From the NCBI GenBank assembly GCA_944320685.1, contig CALUIK010000002.1, positions 1 through 64,000 on the forward strand: DNA of 64,000 nucleotides, in the 5' to 3' direction. The notes below the pieces were generated by a model, which saw only the letters and a program-made list of their open reading frames with translations, searched no databases and had not been told where the DNA came from. The translations under genes and the position numbers were made by a program. Numbering within the stretch: the stretch's first letter is position 1; the number at the start of each line of letters is the position of its first letter. Shown piece after piece: positions 10,129-18,280 of this stretch. The stretch comes from an uncultured Alistipes sp. GTDB taxonomy: Bacteria > Bacteroidota > Bacteroidia > Bacteroidales > Rikenellaceae.

Positions 10129-11949
10129 TTACTCCTCGGGTACGATCCTGACAGCGCCCTGATCGGCCGAACTTACCAGCAGCGAGTATGCCTTGAGCGA
10201 TTGCGGTACTATGCGGTCGCGGTTCAGCGGCCGGCGGTCGTGCCATGCCGCGAGTCGTGCCGCGAGTTCCTCGTCCGAGATGCGGAGCGAGATCGAGCGC
10301 GACGGGATGTCGATGTCGATCGTGTCGCCGTCGCGGATGATGCCGATCTCTCCGCCTGATGCCGCTTCAGGTGATACGTGCCCTATAGATAGGCCCGAGG
10401 TGCCGCCCGAGAAACGGCCGTCGGTGATCAGCGCGCAATCCTTGTCGAGGTGCTTCGACTTGAGGTACGAGGTGGGGTAGAGCATCTCCTGCATGCCCGG
10501 GCCGCCCTTGGGCCCCTCGTAGCGTATGACCACGACATCGCCGGCCTTGACCTCGTCGTTCAGGATGCCGTGCATGGCCTGTTCCTGCGATTCGAACACC
10601 TTGGCCGTGCCGCTGAAGCGGAACAGCGCGGGGTCGACGCCGGCGGTCTTGACGATGCATCCCTTGCGGGCTATGTTGCCGAAGAGTACGGCCAGACCTC
10701 CGTCCCTGAAGTAGGCGTGCTCCATGTCGCGGATGCATCCCGTGGCATGGTCGCCGTCCATTTCGGGGTAATATTCCGCCTGTGACGCCATCTGGCGGCT
10801 GTAACGGCCTGCGGCGGCGCTGAGGTATATGTCGCGGGCCTCGTCGCTGAACGACGGCGAGCCGAAGTAGTATTTTTCGAGCGTGGCGGCCAGCGACGGC
10901 GAGTCGACACGGCCCACCGTGGTGTCGATGAGTCCCGCCTCGGCCAAAGTACCGAGGATGCCCATGATACCGCCTGCGCGGTTGACATCCTGCACATGGT
11001 ATGAGCCGTTGGGCGCGACCTTGCACAATACGGGTATCTTGCGTGAGAGGCGGTCTATGTCCTGCATTGTGAAATCGACGCCCGCCTCGTGTGCCACGGC
11101 AAGCAGGTGGAGTACCGTGTTGGTCGAACCTCCCATGGCTATGTCGAGCGACATGGCGTTCTCGAAGGCCGCCTTGGTGGCTATCGATCGCGGCAGGACC
11201 GAGTCGTCGCCCTCGAAGTAGTAGCGTTTGGCATTTTCGACGATGAGTTTTGCGGCGCGGGCGAAGAGACGCTTGCGGTTCTCGTGAGTGGCTACGACGG
11301 TGCCGTTGCCGGGCAGCGCGAGGCCTATGGCCTCGTTTAGGCAGTTCATCGAGTTGGCGGTGAACATGCCGGAGCATGAGCCGCATCCGGGGCATGCCGC
11401 AGCTTCGATTTCGTCGGCGTCGGCATCGGTACACGCGGCGTCGGCGCTCATGACCATGGCGTCGATCAGGTCTACGCCGCGGCCGCGGAACTTCCCTGCC
11501 TCCATCGGACCGCCCGAGACGAAGACGGTGGGAATGTTGAGGCGCATGGCCGCCATGAGCATGCCGGGCGTGATCTTGTCGCAGTTGCTTATGCATACCA
11601 ATGCGTCGACCTTGTGGGCGTTGGCCATATATTCGACGCTGTCGGCTATGATGTCACGTGACGGGAGCGAGTAGAGCATGCCGTCGTGCCCCATTGCTAT
11701 GCCGTCGTCGATGGCTATGGTGTTGAATTCGGCGGCGAAGCAACCTTCGGCCTCGATGAGCGATTTGACATATTGCCCTATTTCGTGCAAGTGCACGTGC
11801 CCGGGTACCATCTGCGTGAACGAGTTGGCGATGCCGATTATGGGCATGCCCATCTGTTCCTTGGTCATTCCGTTCGCCCGCCACAGGCTTCTGGCTCCAG
11901 CCATACGGCGACCTGTTGTCGTCGCGGCGCTTCGTAATTGGTGTTTCAT
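10129..11949 (-). CDS. ilvD: Dihydroxy-acid dehydratase
   Basis: IlvD is the Fe-S enzyme that dehydrates dihydroxyisovalerate and dihydroxymethylvalerate to the 2-oxo acids preceding valine and isoleucine. The 606 residues hold the cluster cysteines in [11 protein letters not shown] and in [17 protein letters not shown], with the usual [10 protein letters not shown] motif further on. It is the first enzyme gene of the operon and its ATG lies 21 nt after the downstream arm of the attenuator hairpin, so it is the gene directly controlled by the leader. No strong Shine-Dalgarno sequence precedes it, as is common in Bacteroidota. Confidence 0.96.
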   Translation of the reverse strand: MKHQLRSAATTTGRRMAGARSLWRANGMTKEQMGMPIIGIANSFTQMVPGHVHLHEIGQYVKSLIEAEGCFAAEFNTIAIDDGIAMGHDGMLYSLPSRDIIADSVEYMANAHKVDALVCISNCDKITPGMLMAAMRLNIPTVFVSGGPMEAGKFRGRGVDLIDAMVMSADAACTDADADEIEAAACPGCGSCSGMFTANSMNCLNEAIGLALPGNGTVVATHENRKRLFARAAKLIVENAKRYYFEGDDSVLPRSIATKAAFENAMSLDIAMGGSTNTVLHLLAVAHEAGVDFTMQDIDRLSRKIPVLCKVAPNGSYHVQDVNRAGGIMGILGTLAEAGLIDTTVGRVDSPSLAATLEKYYFGSPSFSDEARDIYLSAAAGRYSRQMASQAEYYPEMDGDHATGCIRDMEHAYFRDGGLAVLFGNIARKGCIVKTAGVDPALFRFSGTAKVFESQEQAMHGILNDEVKAGDVVVIRYEGPKGGPGMQEMLYPTSYLKSKHLDKDCALITDGRFSGGTSGLSIGHVSPEAASGGEIGIIRDGDTIDIDIPSRSISLRISDEELAARLAAWHDRRPLNRDRIVPQSLKAYSLLVSSADQGAVRIVPEE

Positions 11950-11970
11950 GTTCCGAATTCTTTATACCGA

Positions 11971-12042
11971 AAGACCTTTCCCCCGCATGGGAGAAAGGTC
12001 TTATATAATTTTACGTCCATATATATACACAACCTTTCTCCC
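11971..12042 (-). promoter_or_regulatory. ilv-leu attenuator: competing antiterminator and terminator hairpins
   Basis: Read on the minus strand, three segments follow the leader peptide stop. Segment 2 (12042-12031, GGGAGAAAGGUU) can pair over 11 Watson-Crick bp plus one wobble with the core of segment 3 (12000-11989). Segment 3 (12002-11989, AAGACCUUUCUCCC) can instead pair with segment 4 (11984-11971, GGGGGAAAGGUCUU) in a 14-bp stem with one G-U pair and an AUGC loop. The two structures exclude each other. A ribosome at the leader stop (12046-12044) would cover segment 2 and let 3:4 form; one stalled at the early Ile codons would leave it free. The 3:4 stem has no clean U-run (UCUUUCGG), so the block could be Rho-assisted or act on ilvD translation. 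Confidence 0.87.
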
Positions 12043-12043
12043 G

Positions 12044-12100
12044 TTATCTGCGCAAGACCACGAGGATTAGGCTGATGATAATATACAGGCTGCTTGTCAT
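12044..12100 (-). CDS. ilvL: ilv-leu operon leader peptide
   Basis: This 18-codon frame encodes MTSSLYIIISLILVVLRR. Ten of its 18 residues are Leu, Ile or Val, and codons 7-16 are branched-chain except for one Ser, using ATT, ATC, CTA, CTC, GTG, GTC and TTG. Its stop is one nucleotide before the first arm of the attenuator and about 95 nt upstream of ilvD. That spacing is what ribosome-mediated attenuation needs. The ATG follows an A-rich stretch (AAAAAAACAC), a common Bacteroidota initiation context. The symbol is given by analogy with enterobacterial ilv leaders, not homology. Confidence 0.88.
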   Translation of the reverse strand: MTSSLYIIISLILVVLRR

Positions 12101-12165
12101 GTGTTTTTTTGTTTGGTCGGCTCCCCTTTCGGCCCGGCCGGAAGGTTTTCCCTCTTTGCCTTTGC

Positions 12166-12196
12166 AAATATAATAGTAAAATTTATTAAGAACAAA
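12166..12196 (-). promoter_or_regulatory. sigma-ABfr promoter of the ilv-leu operon
   Basis: The minus strand carries TTTG at 12196-12193 and TATATTTG at 12173-12166 with 19 nt between, an exact match to the Bacteroidota consensus (TTTG, 19-21 nt, TAnnTTTG). Transcription would begin near 12160, giving a leader of roughly 210 nt that includes the leader peptide and attenuator. Confidence 0.85.
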
Positions 12197-12460
12197 CATA
12201 ATCCATACTTTTTTGCATATAAATTTTGAAACAGCCGTTTCGTTATGCCGTAACGCCTTGTCGATTAACTCTGTCGTTTTGCCCGCAGGTAAATATTTAT
12301 TCGTTGCATACTGTAAGGGGAGTGTTCGTGGCCGGCCCCGGCCGCAATGGTTTTCGATGCGGGAACCGGCCGCCGCGGGTACATGTTGCACATCGTATGC
12401 GGTCGCCCGAGGCGGGTGTATATTTATGCGGAAAAGAGAAGCGTATTGCCATACATGACG
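12197..12460. other. Intergenic region upstream of the ilv promoter
   Basis: About 260 bp lie between the ilv promoter and the terminator of the sugar kinase gene. I see no convincing gene, tRNA or known riboswitch here. The left half is AT-rich; the right half has a GC-rich inverted segment around 12330-12375 (GGCCGGCCCCGGCCG) of unknown meaning. Confidence 0.5.
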
Positions 12461-12496
12461 CAAAAAAGGAGGCGCCATTAATTCCGGCGCCTCCTT
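12461..12496 (-). terminator. Intrinsic terminator of the sugar kinase gene
   Basis: On the minus strand AAGGAGGCGCC (12496-12486) pairs perfectly with GGCGCCTCCTT (12476-12466) around a 9-nt loop, and the stem runs into a T tract (TTTTTT, ending at 12462). It is 22 nt past the kinase stop codon. Confidence 0.88.
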
Positions 12497-12518
12497 GCGG
12501 TCGTATTATCAGGGCATG

Positions 12519-13412
12519 TCATTGGTCATATGCGATCGACGCGGTTATTTCCTGCGGCAGGCGGGGCATGGCGCCATGCTGCGTGCATACGTATGCCGAG
12601 GTGGTAACGGCGATTTCATGTGCGCGGCGGACCGAACGGCCGGCGAGCAGCGCGGCGCAGAACCCTGCCGTGAAGGAGTCGCCGGCGCCGACCGTGTCGG
12701 CAACCTCGACGCGGGGCGTGGGCAGCGACGAGGTACCGCCGGCGTGGAATACATGGCTGCCGTCGGTGCCGCAGGTGAGGATCACGGCCTGCAGTCCGTA
12801 TTGTTGTTTCAGGTGCAGGCATATCTGCCGCTCGTCGTCGGTGTCGAGGCCGAACAGCTGCGCTATGGCGTGCGTCTCCTCGTCGTTTATTTTAAGTATG
12901 CGACAACGGCGGAGCGATGCCTCTATTACGGGGAGACTGTAGTAATTCTGACGCAGGTTTATGTCGAATACCTTGAGCGAATCCTCCGGCATGGCATCCA
13001 TAACGGCGTTGATCGTGTTGCGCGATGTCTCGCTGCGCTGCGCCAGCGATCCGAAGCATACGCAGCGGCACGACGACACCGTGTCGCGCAGTTCCGAGGT
13101 CATGGGGATGAAGTCCCACGCCACATCGCGGCGTATGTCGTATTGCGGTATGCCGGCGGCATCGAGCGACACCTCTACCGTTCCGGTAGGCTTGCCGATG
13201 CGGGGGATGAGGTGTTTGAGTCCGCGCGCGTCGAGTTCTGATATGAGGTCGTCGCCGGCGGCATCGCAGCCAACGGCGCTGACGGCAGCGGCGTTGTAGC
13301 CGAATTGCGACATGTGATATGCGAAGTTGGCCGGAGCGCCGCCCAGCTGCCGCCCCGCGGGAAGCATGTCCCACAGCACTTCGCCTATTCCGATGATGCG
13401 TTTGCTTTCCAT
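12519..13412 (-). CDS. PfkB-family carbohydrate kinase, probably fructokinase
   Basis: A 297-residue ribokinase/PfkB-family sugar kinase. The N-terminal GEVLWDMLP and GGAPANFAYHMSQFG motifs are typical of fructokinases, and the C-terminal catalytic motif DTVGAGDSFTAGF contains the anion hole and catalytic Asp. It would phosphorylate fructose or a related sugar using ATP. The gene stands alone: no sugar transporter or glycosidase is adjacent, so the natural substrate is not given by context. A possible -7 box (TATTTTTG, minus strand 13465-13458) lies about 45 nt before the start, without a clear -33 partner. Fructokinase is the best guess; another hexose kinase is possible. Confidence 0.85.
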   Translation of the reverse strand: MESKRIIGIGEVLWDMLPAGRQLGGAPANFAYHMSQFGYNAAAVSAVGCDAAGDDLISELDARGLKHLIPRIGKPTGTVEVSLDAAGIPQYDIRRDVAWDFIPMTSELRDTVSSCRCVCFGSLAQRSETSRNTINAVMDAMPEDSLKVFDINLRQNYYSLPVIEASLRRCRILKINDEETHAIAQLFGLDTDDERQICLHLKQQYGLQAVILTCGTDGSHVFHAGGTSSLPTPRVEVADTVGAGDSFTAGFCAALLAGRSVRRAHEIAVTTSAYVCTQHGAMPRLPQEITASIAYDQ

Positions 13413-13607
13413 GTGTCAATTGACGCTTAGTCGGTCTGACCCGAATTTGTTCAGGAACAAAAATACAATATTTTTCGGTATTTTGTCCACGCAATTCGTA
13501 GGTATTCGCATCCGTATATGGTTCGGGTGTCTTGTGTGTAAATCGTGCCTCTGAATTCATAATTTGCGTAAAAAGTTGTAATTTTACCCCGTAAAAAGTA
13601 TTTGGAT

Positions 13608-14177
13608 ATGGTAATCAACGAACGCTATATTCGGAATGAGACGGTACTGGCCGCTGCCCGTGCCGTCATGGCTGCGGCGCGCACGGCCCCCAAGGCCAAG
13701 GGCCGCGATACGGTGGAGGCGGCCGTGGTCACCGATGACGACATCGAGCGCCTTGCTGCGACGATGGTGGAGATGAGCGGCGAGTCGGGCATGAAGTTCC
13801 TGTTGCGCGACGCCGACAATATACGCCATGCCGAGGCCGTTGTGGTAGTAGGCATACGCGAGGCGAAATCGACCTGCGGCCTTAACTGCGGCTACTGCGG
13901 TTATGAGACTTGCGGTGAGAAGCCGGCCGCAGTGCCGTGTGTGATGAACGGTGTGGATGTCGGCATCGCGATAGGTTCGGCGTGCGCCGCTGCGACCGAC
14001 ATGCGTGTCGATACGCGCGTGATGTTCTCGGCGGGGTGGGCGGCACGGCGCCTGCGCATGCTTGGCGATGCCGATCTGGTCTTCGCCATACCGATGTCCG
14101 TATCGTCGAAAAATCCATTCTTCGACCGCAAGTCACCGCTCCCTGCGGCCACGACGGGAGGCAGGGAAGGAAAATAG
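13608..14177 (+). CDS. DUF2148 ferredoxin-like domain protein
   Basis: A 189-residue protein with an N-terminal helical region (INERYIRNETVLAAARAVMAAARTAP) and a cysteine-rich C-terminal half: CGLNCGYCGYETC around residues 91-103, then CVMNGVDVGIAIGSAC. The arrangement matches DUF2148 ferredoxin-domain proteins, which probably bind an Fe-S cluster; the cellular role is unknown. I start at the ATG at 13608 (MVINERY); a TTG six bases upstream is also in frame. A candidate promoter element TAATTTTAC at 13579-13587 resembles elements before 55248 and 46425. luxS follows after 32 nt. Confidence 0.85.
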   Translation: MVINERYIRNETVLAAARAVMAAARTAPKAKGRDTVEAAVVTDDDIERLAATMVEMSGESGMKFLLRDADNIRHAEAVVVVGIREAKSTCGLNCGYCGYETCGEKPAAVPCVMNGVDVGIAIGSACAAATDMRVDTRVMFSAGWAARRLRMLGDADLVFAIPMSVSSKNPFFDRKSPLPAATTGGREGK

Positions 14178-14209
14178 AGCCAATAGGATAAACATTATAA
14201 TAATATTTT

Positions 14210-14728
14210 ATGGAGAGCAAGAAGTCGGTGGTGTCGTCGTTCGACGTCGACCACCTCACACTCAAGGAGGGCCTCTACTTGAGGTCGGTATACAAGATCA
14301 ACGATACGCTGGCCGTACATTCGTGGGACATGCGTTTTCGTGCTCCGATGGCCCATGCGCCTTTGGGCTCGGGCGAGGTACATACGATCGAGCACCTTAT
14401 GGCCTATTACCTGCGGCTGGATCCGGTTATCGGGCACAGCGTCGTGTCGTTCTGCCCGATGGGGTGCAAGACGGGGTTCTATCTCTCGACTATGAACGAT
14501 GTCGGTGCCGAGCAGATACGCGCCGCGCTGGCACGTGTCTACAAGCAGGTGTTCCCCATCAAGTCGAAGGAGGATATCGTCGGCCTGAACGAGGTGCAGT
14601 GCGGTAATCCCGGGCTTTACGCTGTGGCATCGACCAACGAGGCGATGGCGCACTATATGCGTTGCCTCTATACGCGCGAGCAGGCCGACGAGGCAGGCAT
14701 AGGTTCAATCTATAACTGCGAGTGGTAA
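14210..14728 (+). CDS. luxS: S-ribosylhomocysteine lyase
   Basis: LuxS cleaves S-ribosylhomocysteine to homocysteine and DPD, the precursor of autoinducer-2. The 172 residues show the metal site HxxEH (His58, Glu61, His62), Cys131 as third ligand in VQCGNPG, and the catalytic cysteine in MGCKTGFYL (Cys86). The stop overlaps the next start in TAATG, so it is translationally coupled to mtn, which makes its substrate. The pair forms the full two-step route that detoxifies S-adenosylhomocysteine. Whether AI-2 is used as a signal cannot be read from the sequence. Confidence 0.97.
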   Translation: MESKKSVVSSFDVDHLTLKEGLYLRSVYKINDTLAVHSWDMRFRAPMAHAPLGSGEVHTIEHLMAYYLRLDPVIGHSVVSFCPMGCKTGFYLSTMNDVGAEQIRAALARVYKQVFPIKSKEDIVGLNEVQCGNPGLYAVASTNEAMAHYMRCLYTREQADEAGIGSIYNCEW

Positions 14729-15318
14729 TGGAATATCTGGTTCTGGCGCCGACCGACCGCGAGTATGCCAACATCACGGCTGCCATCGCCCGCGGCACGT
14801 GGCGCAACCGTTACGAGGTGCGCAAGTGCGGCGTGGGCAAGGCCCTCGCCGCCGCGAACACCGTTGCGGCTCTGTTGCGCGGAGGCTTGCGGTACGACCG
14901 TATCGCCGTCATAGGCTATGCCGCCGCGACGGCGGGGCAGCGGCGCGGGTGCATTGTGGCGCCGCGCGCGGCCCGTTACCACGACTGCCGTGTGCCTGCG
15001 GCGTTTGTTCCCGAGCTGGCCGAGACGTACCGTCTGCTTGGCGGGGACGATATGGTGGTATGGACGGGCGACGCCTTTGTCGATGCGGCGATCGCGGCCG
15101 AGGTGAAGGATCGCTTCGGTGTTGAGGATGGTTTGTTCGACATGGAGACTGCCGCCGTGTGCCAAGCTGCGGCCGCGGTGGCGGATATACCTGTCGTGGT
15201 GGTTAAGATGGTCTCGGACATACCAGAGGAGTGCGATACGGAACACTCATACGACGAGTTCGTCGATTCGCATTCTGACTTCGGCATGATTGTCGATTGT
15301 CTCGAAAACTTGAAGTAA
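14728..15318 (+). CDS. mtn: 5'-methylthioadenosine/S-adenosylhomocysteine nucleosidase
   Basis: The 196-residue protein has the PNP/UDP phosphorylase-type fold of MTA/SAH nucleosidases: GVGKALAAANTVAALL, the ligand motif DMETAAVCQAAA with its Met-Glu pair, and VVKMVSDIPEE supplying the catalytic Asp. It would split SAH into adenine and S-ribosylhomocysteine, the LuxS substrate. The ATG at 14728 overlaps the luxS stop by one base, which decides the start over a GTG at 14722. The sequence is more divergent than E. coli Pfs, so the specificity call leans on the luxS neighbour. Confidence 0.88.
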   Translation: MEYLVLAPTDREYANITAAIARGTWRNRYEVRKCGVGKALAAANTVAALLRGGLRYDRIAVIGYAAATAGQRRGCIVAPRAARYHDCRVPAAFVPELAETYRLLGGDDMVVWTGDAFVDAAIAAEVKDRFGVEDGLFDMETAAVCQAAAAVADIPVVVVKMVSDIPEECDTEHSYDEFVDSHSDFGMIVDCLENLK

Positions 15319-15330
15319 CGTCTCTGTTAC

Positions 15331-16116
15331 ATGATTGACTGCGGTGTGGCATATGGCCTGCTGATACCATTTGCGGGCACGTCGCTCGGGGCGGCAATGG
15401 TGTTCATGTTGCGGCGCGACATGTCGGCGCGTCTGCAGAAACTGTTGCTGGGGTTCGCTTCGGGCGTGATGGTGGCCGCGTCGGTGTGGTCGTTGCTGAT
15501 ACCATCGATAGACATGACCGTCGAGCAGGGCGGTATAGGCTGGATGCCCGCTGCGCTCGGATTCCTTGCGGGAATGTTCTCGCTGCTGCTGTTCGATACA
15601 TTCGTCCCTCACCAGCATATCGACTCCGACGAGCCCGAGGGTGTGAAATCCCGCCTGCGCAAGTCTACGATGCTGGTGCTGGCCGTGACCCTGCACAATA
15701 TACCCGAAGGCATGGCTGTGGGTGTGGTGCTGGCGGGAGCCATGGCCGAGAATACGGGGATCTCGATGGCTGGGGCGATGGCCCTGTCGATAGGTATCGC
15801 CATACAGAATTTCCCCGAGGGGGCCATTGTCTCTATGCCGTTGAAGATGAGCGTCCGCAGCCGCTGGAAGGCCTTTGCCTACGGTGTGGGGTCGGGCGTG
15901 GTGGAGCCCATAGCGGGGCTCGCTACCATACTGTTGATTGACCTGCTGCTTCCCGTGCTGCCGTACCTGCTGGGGTTTGCGGCGGGGGCGATGATATATG
16001 TGGTGGTGGAGGAGCTTATACCCGAATCGCAGAGCGGCCGCCACTCCAATATTGCCACCGTGGGTGTGGCATTCGGCTTTGTCATGATGATGGTCCTCGA
16101 CGTGGCGCTGGGTTAG
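15331..16116 (+). CDS. ZIP family metal transporter
   Basis: A 261-residue polytopic membrane protein with about eight hydrophobic segments. TM4 and TM5 carry the paired metal-binding motifs HNIPEG and QNFPEG typical of ZIP transporters, and the TM3-TM4 loop contains an HQH cluster (FVPHQHIDSDE). It should import Zn2+ or another divalent metal across the inner membrane; ZupT is the closest named bacterial relative. It follows mtn by 12 nt and may be cotranscribed with the luxS operon. LuxS needs a metal ion, but a functional link is speculative. Confidence 0.92.
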   Translation: MIDCGVAYGLLIPFAGTSLGAAMVFMLRRDMSARLQKLLLGFASGVMVAASVWSLLIPSIDMTVEQGGIGWMPAALGFLAGMFSLLLFDTFVPHQHIDSDEPEGVKSRLRKSTMLVLAVTLHNIPEGMAVGVVLAGAMAENTGISMAGAMALSIGIAIQNFPEGAIVSMPLKMSVRSRWKAFAYGVGSGVVEPIAGLATILLIDLLLPVLPYLLGFAAGAMIYVVVEELIPESQSGRHSNIATVGVAFGFVMMMVLDVALG

Positions 16117-16165
16117 CCGGTTACAGGTGGGGAACGGGAAATTTCAATTCGTATTATTTCGTATT

Positions 16166-16720
16166 ATGGAGTATCTGGATGTGGTCGATGAGGCTGGCGA
16201 GCCCGTCGGCGCAGTTGTCGAGCGCGCCGAGGCGCATGCGCGCGGCGTGCTGCACCGGACCTCGCACGTATGGGTCTTGCGGCGGCGCGGCGGTGCGGTC
16301 GAGGTGCTGCTTCAGCTTCGGGCTGCCGCCAAGGAGTCATATCCCGAGCGGTACGACGTGTCGAGCGCGGGCCACATACCCGCCGGCGCCGGATATGTCG
16401 ATTCGGCGTTGCGGGAGTTGCGCGAGGAGTTGGGGCTGGAGGCTGCGCCTGCGGAGATTGTCCCGTGCGGCGTGCGGCGCATACGCCGTCGCGAGCGCTT
16501 CGGCGGCAGGGAGTTCGTCGACAATCAGGTGAGCCGTATATTTCTGTTGTGGCGCGATGTCGCGGAGACGGAGGTGCGTTTCCAGCAATCGGAGATCGAC
16601 GGGGTGCGCTGGATGCCTTTGGACGAGTGCATCGAGTCCGTGCGCATCGGGGGCATACCGTCATGTATAGATCTTGAGGAACTGGCTATGGTGAAGGCTG
16701 CGGTGGAGACTATCGCATGA
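16166..16720 (+). CDS. Nudix hydrolase
   Basis: A 184-residue Nudix-fold protein. The Nudix box is readable at GHIPAGAGYVDSA followed by LRELREELGL; the catalytic REUxEExGU part is intact, while the first box Glu is replaced by Ala, which is seen in some relatives. The N-terminal EYLDVVDEAGEPVG and RGVLHRTSHVWVL resemble the isopentenyl-diphosphate isomerase-like Nudix group, so the substrate is open. The start chosen (MEYLDVV, 16166) fits that group better than the upstream ATG at 16127. Its last 11 nt overlap the end of the convergent LytTR gene. Confidence 0.88.
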   Translation: MEYLDVVDEAGEPVGAVVERAEAHARGVLHRTSHVWVLRRRGGAVEVLLQLRAAAKESYPERYDVSSAGHIPAGAGYVDSALRELREELGLEAAPAEIVPCGVRRIRRRERFGGREFVDNQVSRIFLLWRDVAETEVRFQQSEIDGVRWMPLDECIESVRIGGIPSCIDLEELAMVKAAVETIA

Positions 16721-17576
16721 GCCAGCGGGTGACGCTGTCGCAGTATGTCTTCGAGATGGGTATGTCGGGTATGCCAGCGATGCCGAGCTCGATGGTGATG
16801 CCTGTATTCTGGCGGCGCATTACCTTGACGTGGTCGAGGTTGACCATGTAGGATCGGTGGCAGCGGACGATGCTTGAGCCTTCGAGGTCGCGTGCCATGC
16901 ACTTCATTGTATTGCGTATCATGATTTTCTTGACCGTGCCGTTGTTCATGTACCATACGCAGACGTAGTTGTCGGCCGATTCCAGCAGTATGAGATTCTC
17001 CTTTTTTACCGAAACCTGCAGTTCCCCCTTGTCGTTGTAGAGCGGAATGAGCCCCGATGCCGTGGGGGATTCGCCGTTTTCGAGCCGTTCTGTTATTTGA
17101 CGCAGCTGACGGTCTTTTTCGCGCCACGAGACATAGATGATGAATATGACGTAGGGGATGAAGAGCACCAGTACAGTATTTATCACGGTATTTTTCCACA
17201 GCCGCAGGAAATCCGACGGCTCCCCGTTCGAGAGCACGGCATAGAGCGTATATACCGAGGCCATGACAATGGTCTCGACGGCGACCCACAATATGAATAC
17301 GCCGTATGCCATCTCGCGGCGGCGTGTGTAGAGGGTCATGATGATGCGGCTCAATACGAGCACCAGCAGTCCTGCCGCTACGAGTCCCGCCGATATGAGC
17401 AGGTATGCCGCATTGCTGCCGCGGTATCGGATATATGGTATCCACTCGAAGGAACTGAATGGCTTGTACGCGTTTATGAAGATCAGCGAAAAGAGGGCCA
17501 CGAAGACGATGAATGTCGTCTGGCCCGATCGCCTGTAGAGAAAATGCGGCAGCGGCTGTGTCAGTATTTTCAGCAT
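16710..17576 (-). CDS. Membrane-embedded LytTR transcription regulator
   Basis: A 288-residue protein with four predicted membrane helices in residues 1-160 (starting near FIVFVALFSLIFIN, ISAGLVAAGLLVLVL, VFILWVAVETIVMA and VLVLFIPYVIFIIYV), a short linker, and a C-terminal LytTR DNA-binding domain (about 190-288: LILLESADNYVCVWY, IVRCHRSYMVNLDHV). It has no receiver domain, so the membrane part may act as the sensor and the protein would bind DNA from the membrane. No histidine kinase is adjacent. The ligand and targets are unknown. The domain call is strong; membrane sensing is inference. Confidence 0.88.
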   Translation of the reverse strand: MLKILTQPLPHFLYRRSGQTTFIVFVALFSLIFINAYKPFSSFEWIPYIRYRGSNAAYLLISAGLVAAGLLVLVLSRIIMTLYTRRREMAYGVFILWVAVETIVMASVYTLYAVLSNGEPSDFLRLWKNTVINTVLVLFIPYVIFIIYVSWREKDRQLRQITERLENGESPTASGLIPLYNDKGELQVSVKKENLILLESADNYVCVWYMNNGTVKKIMIRNTMKCMARDLEGSSIVRCHRSYMVNLDHVKVMRRQNTGITIELGIAGIPDIPISKTYCDSVTRWLMR

Positions 17577-17740
17577 TGCGGACGTCTCCTTTCGTCGATT
17601 ATATATTTTATTCCAAATTGGTCAGGCATTCCTGTGGCGCGGTTTTCTGGTTCAGTCCCGATGTCTGCGCCGGTATAGTGGCGGCGGCACTGGCAGTCTG
17701 TTCCGGCATGTCATTCGCCGCGCTGACCGGCTGTGCGGGG

Positions 17741-18280
17741 TCATGCTTCGTCCGCTTCCGAATAGTCGGTCCGCTTCTCGTCCTTGTCCTTGGCTTGGGC
17801 TATTGCGGCGATAAGGTCGTCGGCTTCGCGGCACGACACGTAGGTGCGGGAGTCGTATATGTCGGTTATCTCGACAAAGTTGTTCCACTCCGACGCATAC
17901 ATGTTGACCGTGTCGAACTCCTTGAGGTCGAAATATTTGCCGTAGTATCCGAAGAACCCTATGCCGCCGAACAGAGGCACTATCCAGCGCATGCGGCGGC
18001 GGTCTGCACGCCTTACCGAGGCTATTTCGCGCAGGTTTATCTCCGTAATATCGGAGATGCACTGTATCTCGATGGTGTGGTCGAGCACCACTATTCGCCG
18101 CGGTATCGACAGCGTCATGAGAGCAACGATGGCGATTATCACCGACGAGAACCATGCCGAAAGATACCCGCCGCGGTATAGAAAAAAGAGCGCGACGGCT
18201 ATCACCACGGAGACTACACACAGCAGTGCGGTGCGTATTATGGTGATGCGGTCTGTCTTGTATTCGAAACTACGCTTCAT
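17741..18280 (-). CDS. PH-like domain membrane protein of unknown function
   Basis: A 179-residue protein with two N-terminal hydrophobic segments (about 15-34 and 40-58) and a following beta-rich domain (IVVLDHTIEIQCISDITEI and later strands) resembling bacterial PH-like membrane-associated domains. The C-terminus is charged (KDKDEKRTDYSEADEA). Its start overlaps the ispD stop by 11 nt, so it is cotranslated with ispD and with the flavin-split-barrel gene. No catalytic motif is seen. The fold call is tentative. Confidence 0.7.
   Translation of the reverse strand: MKRSFEYKTDRITIIRTALLCVVSVVIAVALFFLYRGGYLSAWFSSVIIAIVALMTLSIPRRIVVLDHTIEIQCISDITEINLREIASVRRADRRRMRWIVPLFGGIGFFGYYGKYFDLKEFDTVNMYASEWNNFVEITDIYDSRTYVSCREADDLIAAIAQAKDKDEKRTDYSEADEA

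Noticed and set aside
11946..12167. A 73-codon minus-strand frame spanning the ilvD leader
   Set aside because: It overlaps the leader peptide and attenuator in another frame and has no features of a real protein; the 18-codon leader explains the region better.
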